DNA from: Lolium rigidum
Taxonomy: Eukaryota; Streptophyta; Magnoliopsida; Poales; Poaceae
Reading direction: 5' to 3'
Length of the DNA: 64,000 nucleotides
NCBI RefSeq assembly: GCF_022539505.1
Contig: NC_061514.1
Coordinates: 216,961,837 to 217,025,836 of the forward strand
A program made the translations under genes and the position numbers. How positions within the stretch are numbered: the first letter of the stretch is position 1; the number at the start of each line of letters is the position of its first letter. The notes under the pieces are model-generated. The model saw only the letters and a list, made by a program, of their open reading frames with translations, was not told the DNA's origin and made no database searches. Positions 57,021-64,000 of this stretch are shown in pieces.

Positions 57021-57600
57021 GAATATGGTTGGACATCCCCATGGAGAAGTGTTGGCTGAATGAAACCAAGTTTTTGCAACTCATCAAGCTGCTTCTTGAG
57101 TTCAGCCAACTCATTGGGGCCCATTTTGTATGGCCGCTTTGAGATAGGAGCTGTTCCAGGCTCTAGTTCAATGACGAACTCAACAGCCCTGTCAGGTGGC
57201 ATACCTGGAAGTTATTCAGGAAAGACCTCAGGAAAGTCGCAAACCACCGGTACAGACTCAAGCTCCGGAAGAGAACTAGGATTCAAAGCAAAGAGCTGAA
57301 CGGAAGGTGTTTGAGAAGGTGTATAAGTCAAGGTTCCTGACGATGTAGGAAAGGAAACTGAATACTCAACGCAAATCAATGACAACTTTGTTGGCCTTCA
57401 ACCAATCCATGCCAAGGATGACATCAAAGCCGGAATTAAGAAGAAGAAAGAGGAAAACCTCGAACAACAAGTTCAAACTTTGATAGATGAAAGAATGTGA
57501 CGCTCCGGTATCAAACAAAACTGTAGCTGAAAAAAGGGTTGATAGGAAGGATGAGGAACCATTTGTCTTGTAGAGCTGAAACAGAACTTTTGCTGAACTT
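57017..57600 (-). pseudogene. chromovirus protease and linker, degraded
   Basis: Minus strand FDTGASHSF near 57500 (catalytic Asp) and ILGMDWLKANK near 57410, with a stop at about 57370; then, in a 61-codon frame, [20 protein letters not shown] just before RT. Upstream, 57600-57736 is a proline-rich end of Gag (APRPPAPQSVPRR). The rest of Gag is absent. Confidence 0.75.
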
Positions 57601-57736
57601 GAGATCTACGTGGAACAGACTGAGGGGCGGGAGGGCGAGGCGCGTAGGTGGGTTGCGCCGGAACAACAAGATCAACACATTTATCAAATTTAACAAAACC
57701 CAATATTAGTGCTAACGAGAACTTCAGGGGAAACAT

Positions 57737-60694
57737 GAATATAACAAGATATCTTCAAGGTACAAGAATTCAAGTACACGGGAGGTAGCCATAACATGTA
57801 AAAGATTAGAACGATAGCAGCAACAGTACTTCACAAAGATACCTTGCGAGGTTTATGAAGTGCAGCTATACAGAAGTTTTTGCAATAGCAAGTGTCAACA
57901 TGACCCAAGTTATGCAACAGTAAAGAAAGCATGGCATACATGGCATAGGCAAATAAAACCAAGGTTGTGGCCCCCTTTTCAACAGACTTGAGAAATGGTA
58001 ATGGGTGATCGGGGGTCCTGATAAAACCTCCCACGAGTGGTTAGTGCGCTCAGCCTTAGAACAGATAATAAGAACTCGGGTCCTAGGGGACACAAGCGAG
58101 ACAAAAATCTGATGCTTTCGCAAAGGGGCTCACCGATGCCTCTGCAATGTTATTATCCCTTAGCAATTTTAGTTGTAGAAAAAGTTATCATCATCATTTT
58201 CAAAAGGTGGTACATGTGTCAACTCCCCAACAAGATATCCCGAACATCTCGAGATATCAACAAGACCCTAAACTCGCCTACGACTCGCAAAGCTGGCAAA
58301 CAACAAACATCAGGTAGGGCAAGGAGGTGTAACTCGGATCATATAGGGAAACAGGTGGAATAGGACACGTGGCACAACAGAATCGCAACATAGGGGTAGC
58401 AATAGATCAAAAGAGCAAGAAAATGTAAAATAGGTGAAGAGGTGGGCTCGCTTGTCAGATCAGAGGTAGAAGCACCGACACGATCCTCCTGGGGGTGCTC
58501 GTACTCCTGCTCGTACTGCTCTGCGTCGGTGTCTACTCGAGAAGAACCAAATAGCACATGCATGGTAAGTATAGCACAAATCAATACAAGATGATGCATG
58601 ATGATATGGCAAGATGATATGTGCAAGGTTTCATGTATAGAAAATTAAGTGGGGTGCCTTGAGTCACATAAAATGATAAGCACCCTCACATATAGTTTTA
58701 ATTCAATTTGCAAGTTTTTAATTTGGACAATTCAGAGATGATGCCAATGATGCATGACAATGTGATATTTGAGTTCCTCATGTTTTTCTGATACTCAAAC
58801 ATATAAAGTTTGTGTTATTTGGATTTTAGAAAGTGCAATTTTAAAATATTTGAAAAATAGGCAGTGAGAAAACGACATGCAAAAACATTTGGCATTTGCC
58901 AGAAATGGGATTTGAACTCAGAACGTGTAGAATGTTGACTAGGGATATAACCAGTGTGTTAGACGATCAGATTTGTCCATAAACAGGTTACAGAAAATGT
59001 GTAGTGTTGGTGGCGTTAACTGAATTTTTGGACAGCAAAAACTAAAGAAGTGACAGCTGCGTTTGCTGTAGATGGTTTTCTGCACGGATTTTAAAGCGAC
59101 GAAGGCGACGAAACTAGGCAGATCTAGTCAAAACTCTGGTGTAGTTTAGCAAGAGAGTGGTACCAAGATTCGAATGGAGGTGGTTTGGGTGGTTTTGGTG
59201 CACCGTGGCGACTGCGAGGCTCGCCGGAAGTGGAGCCCGTCTCATGGCGTGGATCGGCTGAAAAACAGCAACTTCACGGGTCAAATTTGCGTCGACGGTG
59301 GCATCGCGATTCTTGATGGATTTGAGTGATTCAAAAGCCTAAGATGTAGCCCGTGATGTTGTGCATCTACTGGAACAAACCGTTCGTCCTGAGGTGGAGT
59401 GGTTCGCCGGGAAAACTCGTCGGAAGTTGGTATGCCGTGGTGAAACAAAAACTGGGTTTTCGTTTTTGTGTTTTAGCTCGATCTCATTTTCCTACTCCGC
59501 TTCTTCCCCGAATCAGAGAACGATGGCATGTAGGGGAGTGAGGGAGGTGTGGTGCTGCTCACCCTGGGTTGCCGGAGAGGTGGAGGGATCTGAGGAGGGC
59601 TGCCGGCGTCGGTGAAGAAGATGTGGCCGGGGAGACGTCGACGGGGAGGTGGAGATCTTGGCGAGCTAGCCTTGGTGTTCCCTGCTCCGTGAAATGGCTC
59701 AAGATGAAGACGGTGTCGAGGTGATTCGATTCCCGGGCTCAGGTGAGCTCGAGGCAGGCCATGGTGACGGTGGCGGTGGATGGCAGTGGCGCCGGTGTTC
59801 CCTCACAGTAGCTCACAGAGAGGTAGAGAAAGTGGAGAAGGGGATGGGACGGCGCGGCGCGGGCGAAGGAGGAGCGAGCTAGGGTGGAGCTGCTGCTGGC
59901 GTTTTTAAGAAGGGCAAAAGGGCGAGGTGGCAAGCATCCAGAGGAGGAAGACGATCATGTGGTGAAGAAGTTGTTCGTACAGGGATGAAAACGATGAACA
60001 GGAGAAGCTAAGGTGGATAAGTTTGGTTGGGTAAAGATGGGCTAGGGAGGTGGGTTGGTCCGGTTAGATTAATTGGGCTGGGTAGTCTTAGGTTTTTCTT
60101 TTCCTTTTTCTGTTTTTATTTTATTTTCTCCTTTTGAAATAACTGTCTGAAATTTGACTAAGGGAAGAATTTGAAAATTGAAAAGGACTTTGGAATTCAT
60201 AAAAGGCTCAGCCTTATATACCAACTATGGTAGGCTTGAGAGAAATAAAAGAATGAAAGGAAAAAGGAGGGAGCCATAGAGATTTAAGTAGAAGTCAAAA
60301 TATTTGGTATACAAATATTTGGCAAACCCTAGTGGGCTCAACCATTTGAGAAGGAAGAAACCCAACTCAAGATCATCTTATTAGCATTGCAAAATAGAAA
60401 GAGATGGAAGGTTTATAGCAACCATATAAGAATTTTGGCATGACCTATTTGAAATATAGATCAAGTGGTTGAAGGTTTGGCTTGTTAGCTTTTCTTGGAA
60501 CATCACAAGAGGAAGGGGATGAACCAAGAGAGAGAGGTAGAGAAAGAACAAGCATGGAAACAAAAAAGAAAACCAAATGCCAAATGCAATTTATAAAACC
60601 AAAAGGTGGTTAAATGCATGAGTGCAACATGATGACATGAAACAAAATGCAAGAAAAGTAAAAGGGACTAAGGTTTTACTCTTGGGATGTTACA
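57737..60694 (-). repeat. 5' LTR of chromovirus, inner boundary uncertain
   Basis: On the minus strand starts TGTAACATCCCAAGAG at 60694. 59802-60694 matches the 3' LTR. 57850-58560 is similar, reversed, to the 3' third of the element G LTR (for example GGTTGTGGCCCCC), which links the two families. No PBS was found at the inner end, and gag is missing there, so a deletion has probably removed the LTR end, PBS and gag together. Small frames in 59350-59930 have no domains. Confidence 0.7.
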
Positions 60695-61406
60695 ATGAAC
60701 CCATCAGGATTACGCGTGACCCACCATATTCCGTAGTTTGTAGGCATATACATTATTGCTTGTTGCATACTAACCATGACATGCACAAATTCAGCGACCG
60801 TTGACCCGGATAAGATGACGAATGCAGAGTTTCATGCTCACTTCACCCACCTTTTGGGTGGGCATGCCCACGACGTAGATGCGCGCCTTGGTGACGTTGA
60901 CGCCAAACTCACCGACGCGCTAGAGAAGATGGATGGACTCGATGAAGCTTTCAACTCCAAGCTTGACAACACGAAACCGTGTCGCGGTAGGAAACATGGT
61001 ATATGGTAGATGTATACGGACTCTGTCGCGGCAGAGAAACTACATGAAACCGTGTCGCGGTAGGAAACATGGTATATGGTAGATGTATATGGTGGTGGCA
61101 GAAGTATATGGTGGGTGTATACGGCGATGGCGGAAGTATATGGCAGGTGTATACGACGATGGAGGAAGTATATGGCGGGTGTATACGGCGATGGTGGAAG
61201 TATATGGTGGGTGTATATGGCGATGGCGGAAGTATATGGTGGGTGTATATGGCGGTGATCTGCGTATGGTGCGAGCGGACGGCGGCGGCGTGGCTAATAT
61301 GACCAGAACTTGAAACTCTAAAGGAACTAGATGCTAAGACCATTATGTAGAAGACAGAGTCCGTTTAGAACAAGGAAAAAATTATGTAGAAGACTATTAT
61401 CAAGAA
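60695..61406 (+). other. start of a degraded Ty3 gag region with minisatellite
   Basis: 60776-61009 encodes 77 codons with a helical, acidic stretch (DVDARLGDVDAKLTDALEKM) that resembles a gag N-terminus. It breaks at a 44-bp direct repeat (60972 and 61044) and the 32-bp minisatellite at 61098, which appears to have expanded inside gag. Confidence 0.45.
61098..61257 (+). repeat. minisatellite, five 32-bp units
   Basis: Units at 61098, 61130, 61162, 61194 and 61226, each like G-GGAAGTATATGG-GGTGTATA--GCGATG. Because 32 is not a multiple of three, each unit is read in a different frame. Confidence 0.9.
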
Positions 61407-61859
61407 TTGCAAAATGGCATGATTCGCTGTGGTATTGTAGAGGATAATGAGGCTATGCTTGCACGTTTCTTTGGTGGTTTGAATAAAGAGATTCAACATA
61501 TTTTAGATTATAAGGAGTACAACAATATTACTCGCTTGTTTCATCTTGCTTGCAAAGCTGAATGTGAAGTGCAGGATCATCAACCACCATGGAGAAGAGC
61601 TAATATTTCTGCAGGTCGTACATCGTCGTGGTCTCTGCGACAATCAGCACCACCATCTCGTGGAGCTGCACCAGCACCTACTACTTCCAAGTACACCGCG
61701 CCTGCATCACGAGCACCACCTGCTGCTACTCCACCACCATCTGCTGGTCCTCCTCGGAGTTCATCTTCCATGGCCTCCACGGGGAAGACGCACGGCATTC
61801 AATGTCGCAAATGCTTGGGATTTGGTCACATAGAAGAGAATGCAGAACCTAGCGTGTGA
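61407..61859 (+). pseudogene. gag: C-terminal half of Gag of a plus-strand Ty3 element
   Basis: 150 codons. MLARFFGGLNKEIQHIL and RLFHLACKAECEVQ match the end of the gag core (compare MARFLNGLNIPVKRIV in the gag at 1-1720). A Pro/Ala/Ser linker follows, then a zinc knuckle CRKCLGFGHIEENAE whose last Cys is missing in this frame; a small frame change near 61835 explains this and leads to the protease frame. Confidence 0.8.
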
Positions 61860-62803
61860 TGTTGGTGCGTGAAGATGGAGAATATGATTCTGCAAGTGAC
61901 TTTGATGAAGATACATTGGCCCTTATTGCTGCACGTGATGGAGCCAATTCTGATTCTGAGAGAGAGATGGAGGTAATGGAAGCTAATACTGCTGATCAGT
62001 ACAAGAGCTTAGTTGCACAACGTGTGTTGAGCATGCAATTGAGCAAATCTGAGCATAATCAACGCCACAATCTTTTTCAAACAAGAGGCATTGTAAAAGA
62101 GCGAGCTATATGGATCATCATTGATGGAGGGAGCTGTAATAATCGGGCTAGCGTTGACATGGTGGAGAAGCTTTCTCTTCCTACAAGGCAGCGCACACAT
62201 CCATATTACATTCAATGGTTTGAGAGCTCTCGGAAGCTCAAGGTAACAATAACTACACGCATGCATTTTACTATTGGTACATATTCTGATTTTGTTGATT
62301 GTGATGTTGTACCTATGCAAGCTTGTTCTTTGTTACTTGGTAGACCTTGGAAATTTGATAGAGAATCTGTTCATAATGGTAAAACGAATCAATATTCTCT
62401 TATGCATGATGGAAAGAAAATTGGTCTCAAACCTATGACTCCTGAACAAATTCTAAAAGATGATCTTGCTAGAGCTAGTCGAGTAAAAAACGAGGAGAAA
62501 CATAAGAGTGAAAATCAGATTGTTGCTATAGATTTTGTGCCACATAAGACTAATACTAAATCTGATTCGACCCATGCTACTGAAATTTGTTTGAAAAATC
62601 CTTGTTTGCTTGCTAGCAAATCTGATATTGCTGAACTTGATGTGACAACTACTCCATGCTATGCTATTATTTACAAAGAAGTTATGTTTTCATTTGGGAT
62701 ATGCCTCCTTTTTTGCCACCTGCTGTTGCTAACCTTTTCCTGGAATTCATTGATGTGTTCCCACAAGATGTTCTACCTGGACTACCACCTAGTCGTGGGA
62801 TAG
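61856..62803 (+). pseudogene. protease region of the same Ty3 element
   Basis: 315-codon frame: acidic linker, then AIWIIIDGGSCNN (catalytic Asp, about 62112), LLLGRPWKFDRES and GLKPMTPEQIL. Same arrangement as in pol at 27605 but clearly diverged. A frame change near 62690 ends the meaningful part; the last 35 residues are out of frame. Confidence 0.82.
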
Positions 62804-64000
62804 AACATCAGATTGACTTGATTCCAGAAGCTTCGCTTCCCAATCATGCGCCATATCGTATCCTGATGAGACCAAAGAGATTCAGGGACAAATTTAGGTT
62901 CTACAAGATAAATGTTACATTCGTGAGTCTCTTAGTCCATGTGATGTTCCTATTATTTTGGTACCTAAGAAAGATGGTTCTTCGCGCATGTGTACTAATT
63001 GTAGAGCTATTAATAATATTATCATTCGATACCGTCACCCTATACCTCGTTTGGATGATATGCTTGATGAGTTGAGTGGTTCTATTATGCTCTCTAAAGT
63101 TGATTTGCGTAGTGGTTACCACCAGATTCGTATGCAATTAGGAGATGAATGGAAAACAACATTTAAAACTAAGTTCAATTTATATGAGTGGTTAGTAATG
63201 CCTTTTGTATTAACTAATGCTCCTAGTACTTTCATGAGACTGATGAACGAAGTTTTACGTGCTTTATTGGATGTTTTGTGGTGGTATACTTTGATGATGT
63301 TCTGATTTATAACAAATCTTTGGAGGATCATTTGGATCATTTACGTGTTGTTTTTAATGCTTTACGTGACACACATTTGTATGGTAATCTTGAGAAGTGC
63401 ACATTTTGCACCAATCGAGTTATGTTTCTTGGCTATGTTGTTATAGTGCAGGGTATTGAAGTTGATCCAGCCAAGATTGAGGCAGTTGAGAGTTGGCCGC
63501 AGCCCTAGACGGTCACACAGGTGAGGAGCTTTCTTGGCCTCGCTGGTTTTTATAGGCGTTTTGTGAAAGATTTTGGATCTATTGATGCGTCGTTGGATGA
63601 GCTTACAAAGAAGGATGTGCCCTTTGTGTGGGGCGATGCACAACAAGAAGCCTTCATGAACTGAAAGATAAGTTAACACATGATCCATTACTTCAACTTC
63701 CTTATTTCAATAAGACTTTTGAGCTTGAATGTGATGCTAGTGGAATTGGTTTGGGAGGTGTGTTATTACAAGAGGGAAAACCTGTTGCATATTTTAATGA
63801 GAAATTTAGTGGGCCTAGTCTGAACTTATGATAAAGAATTATATGCGCTGGTTCGGACATTAGAAACTTGGTAACATTATTTATGGCCTAAAGAATTTGT
63901 TATACATTCTGATCATGAATCTTTGAAGCATATTCGTAGTCAAGCTAAGTTGAATCACCGCCATGCCAAGTGGGTGTAATTTATTGAGTCTTTCCCTTAT
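62656..64000 (+). pseudogene. pol: reverse transcriptase and RNase H of the same element, cut by window edge
   Basis: RGIEHQIDLIPEASLPN (62800), then frame changes near 62890; [18 protein letters not shown] and [20 protein letters not shown] (63000-63100); [10 protein letters not shown] (63285) after another frame change; RFVKDFGS; a stop at 63506; RNase H with ECDASGIGLGGVL (63730) and [10 protein letters not shown] (63910). At least six frame changes or stops make it non-functional. Integrase would lie past the right edge. Confidence 0.87.

Noticed and set aside
57480..57505. TGTGACGCTCCGGTATC looks like an LTR terminus (compare GGGGCGTCACA of element G)
   Set aside because: It lies in the protease reading frame and encodes the FDTGASH motif on the minus strand; likeness is by chance.
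59361..59933. Frames of 60-84 codons in the chromovirus 5' LTR
   Set aside because: Short, overlapping, without domains, and part of the same sequence recurs in the 3' LTR with different frames (53421-53702).
61069..61343. Three plus-strand frames and a 130-codon minus-strand frame over the minisatellite
   Set aside because: A 32-bp unit gives open frames in all three phases; the peptides are artefacts.

Overview
This window is intergenic DNA from a large grass genome. I could not support a single host gene, tRNA, rRNA or CRISPR array. Nearly every interpretable stretch is a transposable element, and many are nested in one another. The element types are Ty3/gypsy LTR retrotransposons of several lineages, a BARE/Angela-like Copia LTR, LARD-like elements without coding capacity, and CACTA DNA transposons. 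The Copia LTR and the LTRs beginning TGATACGTCTCC (read on the minus strand) point to a cool-season grass (Pooideae; Triticeae, Avena or Lolium/Festuca are all possible). I cannot name the species. Three runs of exactly 100 N (4777, 27239, 53046) are assembly gaps, each inside or beside an LTR.

Layout, left to right. 1-4175: minus-strand Ty3 element (gag, leader, PBS, 5' LTR), inserted into the leader of a close relative (4176-4776). 4877-5054: right end of a CACTA element. 5055-7660: LTR-like non-coding DNA. 7661-9703: LTR fragment, then a CACTA end built of nine 136-bp repeats. 9704-13627: Ty3 LTR and degraded minus-strand pol. 13628-27238: minus-strand LARD-like element 'H', whose 5' LTR is split by an 8.3-kb plus-strand element 'G' with two 3.76-kb LTRs and TCAGG target duplications. 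27339-27586: tail of an LTR, probably Copia. 27605-33583: plus-strand Ty3 pol, nearly intact, and its 3' LTR, which contains a solo LTR flanked by CTCAC. 33584-37587: CACTA interior and right end, with a hierarchical tandem repeat and GGGCCGGCCC subterminal repeats. 37588-39592: LTR fragments and the 3' end of a minus-strand Ty3 pol. 39593-48841: plus-strand Tat/Ogre-like Ty3 element carrying a five-exon gene on the opposite strand. 48914-51446: complete non-autonomous CACTA. 51460-53420: three LTR pieces. 53421-60694: minus-strand chromovirus with a chromodomain. 60695-64000: degraded plus-strand Ty3 gag-pol.

How the parts work together: the coding regions follow the usual retrotransposon order (gag, protease, reverse transcriptase, RNase H, integrase). 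Lesions seen include frameshifts, stops, a YIND in place of YxDD in one reverse transcriptase, and lost catalytic aspartates in two integrases. The most interesting items are the antisense gene of the Tat-like element, whose splice sites and phases are all consistent; a peptide that appears to be encoded inside the LTRs of several related Ty3 elements; arrays of CGGAAGTTCCGG in those LTRs; and the hierarchical repeat at 34.1-35.6 kb. Extra ORFs in Tat-lineage elements are already known, so I do not claim a wholly new system. All family assignments rest on motifs read by eye and were not tested by database search.
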